Below, in pieces: positions 51,281-60,057 of a DNA stretch of 64,000 nt. The DNA is from Pseudomonas sp. LD120 (lineage in GTDB: Bacteria; Pseudomonadota; Gammaproteobacteria; Pseudomonadales; Pseudomonadaceae): NCBI RefSeq assembly GCF_009861525.1, contig NZ_WVHL01000005.1:2046001-2110000 (forward strand), written 5' to 3'. The translations under genes were made by a program, and so were the position numbers. Under the pieces are notes generated by a model, which saw only the letters and a list, made by a program, of their open reading frames with translations, searched no databases and was not told where the DNA came from. Within the stretch, counting starts at the first letter, position 1; the number at the start of each line of letters is the position of its first letter.

Positions 51281-52312
51281 TCAGGGGCGCGGCAGGTGCA
51301 GTACCGCGGTCAGACCACCGCCCGGAGTTTCCTCCAGCAGCAACTGACCACCCATGCGCTCTGCGGCTTCGCGGGCGATGGTCATGCCCAGGCCGACGCC
51401 GCCGGAGTTGCGATTGCGCGAGCCTTCGAGGCGGAAGAAGGGCTCGAACACGGCCTCGCGCTTGTCGGCGGCAATGCCTGGGCCGTGGTCGATCACCCGG
51501 ATCAGCAGCCGTTGGTGATGGTCTTCCAGCGTCAGGGTCGCCTGCCCGGCATAGCGCAAGGCGTTGTCCAGCAGGTTGTTGAGGCACGACTGCAAGGCCA
51601 TCGGTTGCACCAGCAGGGGCGTGCAGTGGCCTTGAGCCTGAACCTTGGCGCCCTGGTCCTGGGCGTTCTCGCACAGCGATTCCACCAGCGCTTGTACGTC
51701 CATCCATTGTTGGGCTTCGCTGGTGCGCTGTTCGTGCAGGTAGGTGAGGGTGGCATCGAGCATCTTGATCATGTCGTCCAGGTCCTGGCGCATCTGCCCT
51801 TGCAGCTTGCTGTCCTCGATTTGTTCCAGGCGCAGTTTCAGTCGTGACAGCGGGGTGCGCAGGTCATGGGAAACCGCGCCGAGCATGCGTGCACGTTGCT
51901 GGACCTGCTCACGGATACGTTTTTGCATCTGGTTGAAGGTACTGGCCGCTTGCCGTGATTCACGGGGGCCGACTTCGTCCAGGGGCGGGCTATCGAGGTT
52001 TTCGCTCAAGCGCTCGGCGGCGTCGCTCAGGCGCTGGATGGGGCGCGACAGCAGCTTGGCGCCGTACCAGGCGGCGATGATCAGCGAGATGAACTGAAAC
52101 GTCAGCGGCACCAACGGACCACCGAACCACGGGCGTGGCGGGTGTCTCGGGAAATGCGCCGGCTGGCCATTATTGAGCGTCGCCGAATTGGGCGGCGGCG
52201 GTGGCGGCCCGTAATGCCGAAACCAGAAAAACGCCAGCAGGTGGGCGAGCACGATCGCGATCAGCAGGACGCCGAACAAGCGGCCGAACAGCGTATCGAA
52301 ACGCCCGTGCAT
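51281..52312 (-). CDS. Sensor histidine kinase
   Basis: The 343-residue kinase has TM1 (about 10-31) and a short periplasmic loop with a poly-Pro stretch (YGPPPPPPNS). TM2 (about 68-86), HAMP and HisKA follow, with phospho-acceptor His149 (LGAVSHDLRTPLSRL). HATPase_c has NNLLDNALRYAG, DHGPGIA and GGVGLGM. The small periplasmic part suggests sensing in or near the membrane. Its ATG overlaps the regulator stop by 1 bp (TGATG), so it is made with the regulator. The stimulus is unknown. Confidence 0.93.
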   Translation of the reverse strand: MHGRFDTLFGRLFGVLLIAIVLAHLLAFFWFRHYGPPPPPPNSATLNNGQPAHFPRHPPRPWFGGPLVPLTFQFISLIIAAWYGAKLLSRPIQRLSDAAERLSENLDSPPLDEVGPRESRQAASTFNQMQKRIREQVQQRARMLGAVSHDLRTPLSRLKLRLEQIEDSKLQGQMRQDLDDMIKMLDATLTYLHEQRTSEAQQWMDVQALVESLCENAQDQGAKVQAQGHCTPLLVQPMALQSCLNNLLDNALRYAGQATLTLEDHHQRLLIRVIDHGPGIAADKREAVFEPFFRLEGSRNRNSGGVGLGMTIAREAAERMGGQLLLEETPGGGLTAVLHLPRP

Positions 52313-53076
52313 CAGCCGATGTCTCGGGCATCGAACAAATAGCCTTCACCGCGCACGGTCTTGATCAGTTGAGGGGATTTCGGATCATCCCCAAGCTTTT
52401 GTCGCAGGCGCGACACCAATAGATCAATGCTGCGATCAAAGGCTTCAATGGAGCGGCCACGGGCGGCGTCCAGCAACTGTTCACGGCTCAGGACCCGGCG
52501 CGGGCGCTCGATGAACACCCAGAGCAGCCGGAACTCGGCGTTGGACAGCGGCACTACCAGGCCATCGGCGCAGATCAGTTGGCGCAGGACGCTGTTCAGG
52601 CGCCAGCCGTCGAAGCGGATATTGGCTCGCTGTTCACTGCGGTCATCGCGGACCCGGCGCAGGATGGTCTGAATCCGCGCCACCAGTTCTCGGGGCTCGA
52701 AGGGCTTGGCCATGTAGTCGTCAGCCCCCAGTTCCAGGCCGATAATGCGGTCGGTAGGCTCGCAGCGGGCGGTGAGCATGAGGATTGGAATGTCCGATTC
52801 ACTGCGCAGCCAGCGGCACAGCGCCAGACCATCTTCGCCTGGCAGCATCAGATCGAGCACCACCACGTCGAAGTGTTCAGCGTGCAGAGCCTGGCGCATC
52901 CCGGCGCCGTCGGCGACGCCACTGGCGTGGATATTGAAACGCGCCAGGTAGTCGATCAGCAGTTCGCGGATGGGGGCGTCGTCGTCAACGATCAGGGCCC
53001 GGGTGTTCCAGCGCTTGTCGTCGCCATTGACGGGGGCTTTGGATTCGTCGTTCTGAGGGGCTGGAGTGTTATGCAT
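52312..53076 (-). CDS. OmpR-type response regulator
   Basis: The 254-residue protein has an unusual Pro/Asp/Lys-rich N-terminal tail of about 22 residues, then a receiver domain with the acidic pocket IVDDDA and phospho-acceptor Asp75 (VVLDLMLPGEDG), and conserved Lys in ADDYMAKPFEPREL. A winged helix follows (LLWVFIERPRRVLSREQLLD, then DRSIDLLVSRLRQKLGDD and VRGEGYLF). It pairs with the downstream kinase. The targets are not visible; the next genes are on the other strand. Confidence 0.94.
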   Translation of the reverse strand: MHNTPAPQNDESKAPVNGDDKRWNTRALIVDDDAPIRELLIDYLARFNIHASGVADGAGMRQALHAEHFDVVVLDLMLPGEDGLALCRWLRSESDIPILMLTARCEPTDRIIGLELGADDYMAKPFEPRELVARIQTILRRVRDDRSEQRANIRFDGWRLNSVLRQLICADGLVVPLSNAEFRLLWVFIERPRRVLSREQLLDAARGRSIEAFDRSIDLLVSRLRQKLGDDPKSPQLIKTVRGEGYLFDARDIG

Positions 53077-53393
53077 GGGAGCGATCGTCTGCCAGAGTGG
53101 CTGTCGCCCACCAACAGGCGGCGACGAAGTTGTGGCTTCAGCATAGGCGTCCGGCTCGGGGGCTGGAAGTGCTGTTCGAGGGTGCTGCGCCTGGCGAGGG
53201 TAGCGCGGGGGATTGTTGCTGGCGTGTCGTCAGTGTATCCAGGTTGATACAAAAGCGCTGCTGCCACCCGCAATTGCCGGGTGGATCGTTGATCTCAGGT
53301 GCCGTTGAGGATGAATTCCCTCTGATCGGGTCCCGGATCGGCGCGGCTTGCGCTACAATCCGCGCCGATTTCGACTTGCCTGAGAGCCCCTTC
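53077..53393. other. 317-bp divergent region before pyrF
   Basis: It separates the two-component operon from pyrF. Near pyrF a -10-like TACAAT (53354-53359) lies between arms of a perfect 8-bp inverted repeat, CGGCGCGG (53339) and CCGCGCCG (53360). I see no matching -35 hexamer and no gene. Confidence 0.45.
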
Positions 53394-54095
53394 ATGTCCG
53401 CCTGCCAGACTCCTATCATCGTCGCCCTGGATTTTCCCACCCGTGACGCCGCACTGAAACTGGCCGATCAGTTGGACCCGAAACTGTGCCGGGTCAAAGT
53501 CGGCAAGGAGCTGTTTACCAGCTGCGCCGCCGAGATTGTCGGGACCTTGCGCGACAAGGGTTTCGAAGTGTTCCTGGACCTGAAGTTCCACGACATTCCC
53601 AACACCACCGCCATGGCCGTCAAGGCCGCCGCGGAAATGGGCGTGTGGATGGTCAATGTGCACTGCTCCGGCGGCCTGCGCATGATGGCTGCCTGTCGCG
53701 ATGTACTGGACCAGCGCAGTGGTCCCAAGCCACTGCTGATCGGTGTCACCGTGCTCACCAGCATGGAGCGTGAAGACCTGGCCGGCATCGGCCTGGACAT
53801 CGAGCCCCAGGAGCAGGTGCTGCGTCTGGCCGCGCTGGCGCAGAAAGCCGGGATGGATGGCTTGGTGTGCTCGGCCCTGGAAGCCCAGGCGCTGAAGCGC
53901 GCGCATCCCTCTCTGCAACTGGTGACCCCGGGGATTCGTCCGGCGGGCAGCGCCCAGGATGATCAGCGGCGGATTCTGACGCCGCGCCAGGCCCTGGATG
54001 CGGGTTCCGATTACCTGGTGATCGGCCGTCCCATCAGCCAAGCGGCAGACCCAGCCAAGGCCCTGGCCGCGGTGGTGGCTGAACTGGCCCTGTAA
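53394..54095 (+). CDS. pyrF: Orotidine 5'-phosphate decarboxylase
   Basis: PyrF makes UMP from OMP, the last step of pyrimidine synthesis. The 233-residue protein has the catalytic tetrad region DLKFHDIPNT (Asp62, Lys64, Asp67) and the phosphate-binding loop LVTPGIRPAGSAQDDQ, then GSDYLVIGRPI. ATG 53394 was chosen because the protein then starts SACQTPIIVALDFPT; an open frame continuing upstream to 53097 is not conserved-looking and crosses the promoter. Confidence 0.96.
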   Translation: MSACQTPIIVALDFPTRDAALKLADQLDPKLCRVKVGKELFTSCAAEIVGTLRDKGFEVFLDLKFHDIPNTTAMAVKAAAEMGVWMVNVHCSGGLRMMAACRDVLDQRSGPKPLLIGVTVLTSMEREDLAGIGLDIEPQEQVLRLAALAQKAGMDGLVCSALEAQALKRAHPSLQLVTPGIRPAGSAQDDQRRILTPRQALDAGSDYLVIGRPISQAADPAKALAAVVAELAL

Positions 54096-54112
54096 CCCAG
54101 ACGCCTGCACTT

Positions 54113-54147
54113 GAACCAGCCCCGCCATCGGGGCTGGTTCGTTTTCA
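54113..54147. terminator. Terminator between convergent pyrF and the NADP-dependent oxidoreductase gene
   Basis: GAACCAGCCCC pairs with GGGGCTGGTTC and is followed on the plus strand by GTTTTC. It lies between the two convergent stop codons, overlapping the oxidoreductase stop by 3 bp. Confidence 0.75.
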
Positions 54148-55149
54148 CACCTTCAGCACCAGCTTGCCGAAGTTCTCACCGCTGAACAGTTTCATCAGTG
54201 TCTCCGGGAAGGTCTCCAGCCCTTCGACGATATCTTCTTTGCTCTTGAGCTGCCCCTTGGCCAGCCAGCCAGCCATCTCCTGGCCCGCGGCAGCAAACTG
54301 GGCGGCGTGGTCCATCACCACAAATCCCTCCATGCGTGCTCGGTTAACCAGCAGCGACAGGTAGTTGGCTGGGCCTTTGACTGCTTCTTTGTTGTTGTAC
54401 TGGCTGATGGCACCGCAGATCACCACGCGGGCCTTGAAGTTCAGGCGGCTGAGCACGGCATCGAGGATGTCGCCACCCACGTTGTCGAAATACACATCGA
54501 CGCCTTTTGGGCACTCGCGCTTGAGTCCGGCGTGCACGTCTTCGTTTTTGTAGTCGATGGCGCCGTCGAAGCCCAGTTCGTCGATGAGGAATTTGCACTT
54601 GTCCTGGCCGCCGGCGATGCCCACCACGCGGCAGCCCTTGATCTTGGCAATTTGCCCGGCAATGCTGCCCACCGCCCCCGCGGCGCCGGACAGCACTACC
54701 GTTTCACCGGCCTTGGGGGCGCCGACATCCAGCAGGGCAAAATAGGCGGTCATGCCGGTCATCCCCAGGGCGGAGAGGTAGCGCGGTAGCGGGGCCAGCG
54801 TGGGGTCGATCTTATAAAAACCCTTCGGCTCGCCAAGGAAATAATCCTGCACGCCCAGGGCACCGTTGACGTAATCGCCAACGGCGAAGCCCGGGTTGTT
54901 GGACGCGATCACCTGGCCCACGCCCAGGGCTCGCATGACCTCGCCGATGCCCACCGGCGGGATGTAGGACTTGCCTTCATTCATCCAGCCACGCATGGCT
55001 GGGTCCAGGGACAGGTATTGATTTTTCACCAGGACTTGCCCAGCCGTCGGCTCGCCCACCGCCACCTGCTGGTAGGTGAAGGTGTCGCGGGTGGCTGCGC
55101 CGACGGGGCGCTTGGCAAGCAGGAACTGGCGATTGGTCAGGGAAGTCAT
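54145..55149 (-). CDS. NADP-dependent medium-chain oxidoreductase (CurA/leukotriene B4 dehydrogenase type)
   Basis: The 334-residue zinc-independent MDR has an N-terminal catalytic domain (YLSLDPAMRGWMNEG, conserved in this group) and a Rossmann domain with VVLSGAAGAVGSIAGQIAK and GIAGGQDKCKFL, where the Lys suits an NADPH 2'-phosphate. VDVYFDNVGGDILDAV follows. Relatives reduce alkenal or enone double bonds. The ATG at 55149 diverges from the SDR gene; I recall the two genes adjacent as PA1648-PA1649 in P. aeruginosa. Confidence 0.9.
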   Translation of the reverse strand: MTSLTNRQFLLAKRPVGAATRDTFTYQQVAVGEPTAGQVLVKNQYLSLDPAMRGWMNEGKSYIPPVGIGEVMRALGVGQVIASNNPGFAVGDYVNGALGVQDYFLGEPKGFYKIDPTLAPLPRYLSALGMTGMTAYFALLDVGAPKAGETVVLSGAAGAVGSIAGQIAKIKGCRVVGIAGGQDKCKFLIDELGFDGAIDYKNEDVHAGLKRECPKGVDVYFDNVGGDILDAVLSRLNFKARVVICGAISQYNNKEAVKGPANYLSLLVNRARMEGFVVMDHAAQFAAAGQEMAGWLAKGQLKSKEDIVEGLETFPETLMKLFSGENFGKLVLKV

Positions 55150-55387
55150 GGCTGGTACTCAAGGGGCAAAAGAAGCCTTAGTTGATAGACCCTCGAGTCT
55201 GTGGCTGCAAGGCTTGCTGGTCCAGCGAATGGCGGTCAATCCAGAGCAGTGATGAATACCCTGGTGCTTTTATCAACCGGATGCATAAGAACCCAACCGG
55301 CCTTTTGATAGTGCTGACGCGTTTACACCCGGCTGTGGCTAGATGGGTTCGGGTAGTTGACCCGTACTTCATCGAGGAACTGAGCAC

Positions 55388-56149
55388 ATGAGCATGACGT
55401 TTTCCGGCCAGGTGGCCCTGGTAACCGGCGCGGCCAATGGCATCGGCCGGGCGACGGCCCAGGCATTCGCCGCAGAAGGTTTGAAGGTGGTGGTGGCGGA
55501 TCTGGATGTCGCTGCAGGCGAGGACACGGTTGCCCTGATCCGCGCGGCGGGGGGCGAGGCACTGTTCGTACCTTGCAACGTCACTTTGGAGGCTGATGTG
55601 CAGAACCTCATGGCTCGGACCATTGAGGCGTATGGCCGCTTGGACTATGCCTTCAACAACGCCGGGATCGAGATCGAGCAGGGCCGGTTGGCCGAGGGCT
55701 CCCTGGATGAGTTCGACGCCATCATGGGAGTCAACGTCAAAGGGGTCTGGCTGTGCATGAAGTATCAGCTACCGCTGCTGCTCGCCCAGGGCGCTGGAGC
55801 CATCGTCAATACCGCCTCGGTGGCGGGCTTGGGCGCGGCACCGAAGATGAGCATCTATGCGGCGTCCAAGCACGCGGTGATTGGCTTGACCAAGTCTGCG
55901 GCCATCGAGTACGCCAAGAAAAGGATCCGAGTCAACGCGGTGTGTCCGGCGGTGATCGACACCGACATGTTCCGGCGGGCCTATGAGGCCGATCCGAAGA
56001 AGGCTGAGTTCGCCGCGGCGATGCACCCGGTAGGCCGTATCGGCAAGGTTGAAGAGGTTGCCAGCGCGGTGCTCTACCTGTGTTGCGATGGTGCGGCTTT
56101 TACCACCGGCCACGCATTGACCGTCGACGGGGGCGCCACGGCGATCTGA
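55388..56149 (+). CDS. Short-chain dehydrogenase/reductase
   Basis: The 253-residue classical SDR has the cofactor motif TGAANGIG (13-20), NNAG (90-93), and the catalytic Ser144, Tyr157 and Lys161 (YAASK). DLD after beta-2 (VVVADLDVA) points to NAD(H). The C-terminal ALTVDGGATAI is typical. A start at 55394 is equally possible. The substrate is not deducible. A perfect hairpin follows the gene. Confidence 0.92.
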   Translation: MSMTFSGQVALVTGAANGIGRATAQAFAAEGLKVVVADLDVAAGEDTVALIRAAGGEALFVPCNVTLEADVQNLMARTIEAYGRLDYAFNNAGIEIEQGRLAEGSLDEFDAIMGVNVKGVWLCMKYQLPLLLAQGAGAIVNTASVAGLGAAPKMSIYAASKHAVIGLTKSAAIEYAKKRIRVNAVCPAVIDTDMFRRAYEADPKKAEFAAAMHPVGRIGKVEEVASAVLYLCCDGAAFTTGHALTVDGGATAI

Positions 56150-56158
56150 GGGGGGGAA

Positions 56159-56184
56159 CCTCCGCTGGCTCGTGCCAGCGGAGG
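56159..56184 (+). terminator. Hairpin after the SDR gene
   Basis: CCTCCGCTGGC and GCCAGCGGAGG form a perfect 11-bp stem with a TCGT loop 9 bp after the stop; CTTGTGG follows, so the U-tract is poor. Confidence 0.55.
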
Positions 56185-56343
56185 CTTGTGGAATCGACCT
56201 TGAGTGTCCTGAAAACGACCTGCGCGTAGCTTTTTGCCATTATTCCGACGTCGGAGGCTTGTGCGCCGGTACACGCCGTTGCGACCCTTCATGCAGACAA
56301 AATGGCCCTATTGCCATTGGGGATTGGAAGGGGACTGCGCATC

Positions 56344-58314
56344 ATGACTTCGGCCGCGAGTGGACGTTTTGCCAACCTGAGCATGGCAAAGAAACTGGGT
56401 ATCGGGTTTGCCCTGGTGCTGCTCTTGACGGCTCTGGTGGCCGGTATCGGTGTCTGGTCACTGCAGACCATCAGCGTGCGTTTCGAAGGCCTCAAGCAGA
56501 TGTCGGCGCTTAACAGCGGCGTACTCAAGGTCCGCTTGCTGGAGCAGGGCTACGCGCTGCACGGTGACAACAAGAGCGTGGACGCCCTGCATGAAAGCCT
56601 GGATGGCTTGGTGGCGCTGGCTCAGCAGCTCAAGGACTTGTATCCGGCGAACCAGACGGCCATGGCCGATGTCGAGCTGGCGCTCGGCGACTATCGCAAG
56701 GCCTTCGATGAGTTCGTTGAACTGACCCAGACCAAGGAGCTGGCGCTGGAGATGGCCAGTTGGTCGGTGTCCAGTGTGGCCAATAACCTGGATGTGCTTC
56801 AGGCGGGGCTGGCAGATGACGGGACCTACACGCTCAAGGAGTCCCAGGGCAACGATGGCGCAGCGTTCATCGAGCAGGCCAATCAGATCAGTCAGGTCTC
56901 GCGCCTGATGCTCCAGGCCATGAACGAAGCCCGGGTGCGCCTGGACCAGAACCGCAAAGGCGACGATCAGGCCTCCGCTGAACAGGGCAAGATCGAACAG
57001 GCCGAGCAAGCCCTGGCGCAGGTCGAACAGTTGAAGGCCGAGGTCAAGGATGCGGGCTATCAAACGGTCCTCAACGAAGTGGCGGGCCATATCGGCAATT
57101 TCAGCGAGAAACTCAACGAGTACACCGGCCTGCTGGCCCAAGAGAAGCAGGTCTATCAAACGCTGAATCAACGTGCTGCACAGGTGATGGAGCGGGTCGA
57201 TCAGGCGTATGCCGCCCAAGACCGCGCCATGCAGGGCGAACTGGACAAGAACTCCCTGTTGATCATTGGCTCTTCGGCCCTGGCCCTGTTGGTGGGGTTG
57301 TTGGCGGCTCTGAGCATCACTCGGTTGGTTGTCCGTCCGCTGCGCAGCGTGATGCAGGTGGCCCAGCAGATCGCCGCAGGGGACTTGACCACCAGCGTGG
57401 CGGTCACCCGGCGCGACGAGATCGGTCAGTTGATGCAGGCGATGCAGCAGATGGGCACTGGCCTGAGCGGTATCGTCAGCGGCTTGCAGGCCGGGATCGA
57501 GCAGTTGGCCGGCTCGGCCCAGTCACTGTCTTCGGTGACCGAGCAGACCAACCTCGAAGTCAGCACCCAGAAAGAAGAAACCGAACAAGTGGCCACCGCC
57601 ATGAACCAGATGACCGCTACGGTGCACGATGTGGCGCGCAACGCCGAGCAAGCCGCCCAGGCTGCCCAGGCTGCCGATGACAAGGTGGAGAGTGGCCAGC
57701 AGGTGGTGCGCCAGAGCATGCGGCGGATCGAGCAGTTGGCGGATTCCGCGAGCCGTGCCAGTAGTGGCATTGAGAGCCTGAGTGCGGAGATCGATAACAT
57801 CGGCAGCGTGCTGGATGTGATCAAGAGCGTGGCCGAACAGACCAACCTGCTGGCCCTCAATGCCGCCATCGAAGCTGCGCGGGCCGGGGAGCAGGGTAGG
57901 GGCTTCGCGGTGGTGGCGGATGAAGTGCGAGCTTTGGCGAAACGCACCCAGCAGTCCACCGAGGAGATCTCGCGACTGGTGACCGCCTTGCATACCGCTG
58001 CCGATTCATCGGTGCAGCAGATTCAGAGCAGTGGTGAGTTGGTGAAGCAGGCGGTCAGTGATGCCCTGCAGACCGAAAGTGCTCTGGGCAGTATTGCCGC
58101 GGCGGTGTCATTGATCCAGCAGATGAACCAGCAGATCGCTGCGGCCGCCGAGCAGCAGAGTTCGGTGGCCGAAGAGATCAATCGCAGTGTCACCAGCATT
58201 CGCGCCAGCGCCGATCAGTCTTCATTGGCCATGCAGGGCAATGCGGCGTCGAGCATTGAACTGGCGCAGTTGGGCGTGGAATTGAAGGGGATGGTGGGGC
58301 ATTTCCGCCTATAG
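56344..58314 (+). CDS. Methyl-accepting chemotaxis protein with a long helical (HBM-type) sensor
   Basis: The 656-residue receptor from ATG 56344 (behind GGAAGGGGA) has TM1 (about 18-40) and a sensor of about 265 residues rich in helices. The pattern LKVRLLEQGYALHGDNKSVD resembles the helical bimodular (HBM) domain of McpS-like receptors. TM2 (about 304-326), HAMP and a signalling domain follow, with the tip AEQTNLLALNAAIEAARAGE near residue 500. HBM receptors can sense TCA-cycle acids; this would fit the neighbourhood, but the ligand is inferred. There is no terminal CheR pentapeptide. Confidence 0.9.
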   Translation: MTSAASGRFANLSMAKKLGIGFALVLLLTALVAGIGVWSLQTISVRFEGLKQMSALNSGVLKVRLLEQGYALHGDNKSVDALHESLDGLVALAQQLKDLYPANQTAMADVELALGDYRKAFDEFVELTQTKELALEMASWSVSSVANNLDVLQAGLADDGTYTLKESQGNDGAAFIEQANQISQVSRLMLQAMNEARVRLDQNRKGDDQASAEQGKIEQAEQALAQVEQLKAEVKDAGYQTVLNEVAGHIGNFSEKLNEYTGLLAQEKQVYQTLNQRAAQVMERVDQAYAAQDRAMQGELDKNSLLIIGSSALALLVGLLAALSITRLVVRPLRSVMQVAQQIAAGDLTTSVAVTRRDEIGQLMQAMQQMGTGLSGIVSGLQAGIEQLAGSAQSLSSVTEQTNLEVSTQKEETEQVATAMNQMTATVHDVARNAEQAAQAAQAADDKVESGQQVVRQSMRRIEQLADSASRASSGIESLSAEIDNIGSVLDVIKSVAEQTNLLALNAAIEAARAGEQGRGFAVVADEVRALAKRTQQSTEEISRLVTALHTAADSSVQQIQSSGELVKQAVSDALQTESALGSIAAAVSLIQQMNQQIAAAAEQQSSVAEEINRSVTSIRASADQSSLAMQGNAASSIELAQLGVELKGMVGHFRL

Positions 58315-58341
58315 CGGCGAAAAGGGCATAGCGGTATCGAA

Positions 58342-58373
58342 CCCTTGCCCGGCGCTGGATGCGTCGGGCAAGG
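58342..58373. terminator. Terminator between convergent chemoreceptor and anchored-protein genes
   Basis: CCCTTGCCCG and CGGGCAAGGG are perfect 10-bp arms with a 12-nt loop, located between the two stop codons. Confidence 0.6.
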
Positions 58374-58383
58374 GGTGTTCATG

Positions 58384-59154
58384 TCAGTCGTAGATGGCTT
58401 TCTTCTTCCAGTCGGCGTCGGCTTCCACGGTCTTGAGGCCTTGGGTCAGCTCATTGACTTCGTCTGGAGCCTGCTCAAGGGTGGACAGCACCATGGAGTT
58501 GGCGCGGACCAAGAGTTTATCCAAGTACTCCAGTTGCTCCTTGTAGACGGCAGGGTCGGGCTGTTTACGCAGGTATTGCACACCGCGCTCGAAAGCCAGG
58601 CGGGCCTGTCCCGGCTGATTTTGTTGCAAGGCATGCTGCCCCAGGTTGTTGAAGAACTCGATGTGCAACAGCACCAGGATGTGACGGATCTCCTTGATCC
58701 AACGCTTGGCTTCGTTGGCTTGCAGGAAGCCGTCGTGGGCGGCGCGTGTCACCTGGCCGTGCATGGCCTCCAAGAGGAAGCGTACGTCCTTGGCCTTGGC
58801 TTCGGTCTGAATCGGCGCCGGCGGGTTGTTCACTGGAATCGATTCGCCCTGGCCGACCAAGGTGTTGAGCTCGGCAAGACGGGTCTTGAGGGCGGCGTCT
58901 GACTTGTCGAGGTTGAGCATGCGCTGAACAACGTTAAGTTCCAGGCGGGTCAGCAACAGTTTGAGGGCCGGGGACATGAACTGGCCGGGGAAGGTTTCGG
59001 TGATTTCGCCACAGCGGCGCAGGCGATCATTGAGTTCGATCTTGGTGCGGGACTTTTCCAGTTTGTTGTTTTCCACCACATGGTTCATGTAGCCAATGGC
59101 GATCAATAGTGCGATCCCGGCTATTACCAGCAGGGTGATCATGAGTGGTGTCAC
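58384..59154 (-). CDS. Membrane-anchored protein of unknown function
   Basis: The 256-residue protein has one N-terminal anchor (MITLLVIAGIALLIAIGYMNHVV). A long, mostly helical cytoplasmic or periplasmic part follows, rich in Arg/Lys/Leu/Glu (KIELNDRLRRCGEITETFPG, then FLLEAMHGQVTRAAHDGFLQ). LGQHALQQNQPGQARLAFERG looks like a single TPR-like helix pair. I recall a similar gene beside this chemoreceptor in P. aeruginosa, but no function is known. A start four codons later (59142) is possible. Confidence 0.75.
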   Translation of the reverse strand: MTPLMITLLVIAGIALLIAIGYMNHVVENNKLEKSRTKIELNDRLRRCGEITETFPGQFMSPALKLLLTRLELNVVQRMLNLDKSDAALKTRLAELNTLVGQGESIPVNNPPAPIQTEAKAKDVRFLLEAMHGQVTRAAHDGFLQANEAKRWIKEIRHILVLLHIEFFNNLGQHALQQNQPGQARLAFERGVQYLRKQPDPAVYKEQLEYLDKLLVRANSMVLSTLEQAPDEVNELTQGLKTVEADADWKKKAIYD

Positions 59155-59519
59155 CGTTAAAACCTCGTTGTAGAGTTCGCGTGCGAGTTTAGTGGCTTGG
59201 CATTTCGACGCATAGCGTCGCTCGACGAGCCGGGCATGAGTCGTACTGCTTATATAGGTATAGAACCGTCAGGGGTATCTGGAGATTCAAATTGATATCG
59301 CCGGTCGCGGGACTATAACGCCTTGTCGAGTGCCAGAATATAGGCGCCAAAGCCCGGACGGCAGAAAACCCTGAAGTGGGCCTTAAACCGTCGCGAAGTC
59401 ATTGATTTAAATAAATTTATATCAGGGGGTTGACGACCTCTCAAAGCATCCATAGAATGCGCGCCACTTGCAGCGTAAAGCACACAGCAAAACGCGGCAG
59501 GGAGTGAATGTTGTAGCGT
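59155..59519. other. 365-bp non-coding region carrying the tRNA promoter
   Basis: The left half shows nothing definite. The right half has an AT-rich stretch (59407-59422) that could be an UP element, the promoter at 59430-59458 and a short leader to the first tRNA. Confidence 0.6.
59430..59458 (+). promoter_or_regulatory. Promoter of the tRNA cluster
   Basis: TTGACG (59430-59435), a 17-bp spacer and TAGAAT (59453-59458) are followed by the GC-rich discriminator GCGCGCC, typical of stringently controlled stable-RNA promoters. An AT-rich UP-like tract lies just upstream. Confidence 0.8.
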
Positions 59520-59595
59520 GTCCCCTTCGTCTAGTGGCCTAGGACACCGCCCTTTCACGGCGGTAACAGGGGTTCGAGTCCCCTAGGGGACGCCA
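59520..59595 (+). tRNA. tRNA-Glu (TTC), copy 1
   Basis: A 76-nt cloverleaf with the encoded CCA end. Acceptor arms GTCCCCT/AGGGGAC pair, the anticodon loop is CTTTCAC with anticodon TTC, and the T-arm is GGGGTTCGAGTCCCC. It closely resembles E. coli tRNA-Glu. Confidence 0.97.
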
Positions 59596-59597
59596 AT

Positions 59598-59673
<76 letters not shown>

Positions 59674-59777
59674 ATTTTAAACGGCACTGCTTTAGGGCGG
59701 TGCTGAGTGAAACCAGAACCAAGCCTTCGGGTGCGGATCTGGACACCGAAACACACACCATGTGTTCCGGGTAGCGT

Positions 59778-59853
59778 GTCCCCTTCGTCTAGTGGCCTAG
59801 GACACCGCCCTTTCACGGCGGTAACAGGGGTTCGAGTCCCCTAGGGGACGCCA
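59778..59853 (+). tRNA. tRNA-Glu (TTC), copy 2
   Basis: Identical over 76 nt to the copy at 59520, preceded by the same TAGCGT flank. The two Glu/Gly pairs are a tandem duplication with a 104-bp spacer. Confidence 0.97.
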
Positions 59854-59856
59854 TTT

Positions 59857-59932
<76 letters not shown>

Positions 59933-59939
59933 AATTCAC

Positions 59940-59968
59940 AAAAGCGCCGCTCATTGAGCGGCGTTTTT
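59940..59968 (+). terminator. Terminator of the tRNA cluster
   Basis: CGCCGCTC and GAGCGGCG pair around a 3-nt loop, flanked by an A-run before and GTTTTTGT after, directly downstream of the last tRNA. Confidence 0.85.
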
Positions 59969-60006
59969 GTTTGTCTGCGATTTAAGTCTCGATTTTCTTG
60001 GCAATT

Positions 60007-60038
60007 GAAAAAGACCCGCCAGTCTGACTGTGCGGGCC
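60007..60038 (-). terminator. Terminator of the LysE-family gene
   Basis: Read leftward, GGCCCGC pairs with GCGGGTC, with an inner AGTC/GACT extension, and is followed by TTTTTC. It begins about 20 bp after the gene's stop codon. Confidence 0.75.
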
Positions 60039-60057
60039 TGTGTCGTTGACTCGGCTA

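Noticed and set aside
53097..53393. Upstream extension of the pyrF reading frame by about 99 codons
   Set aside because: It covers the promoter-like region, is not PyrF-like, and the family start is at 53394.
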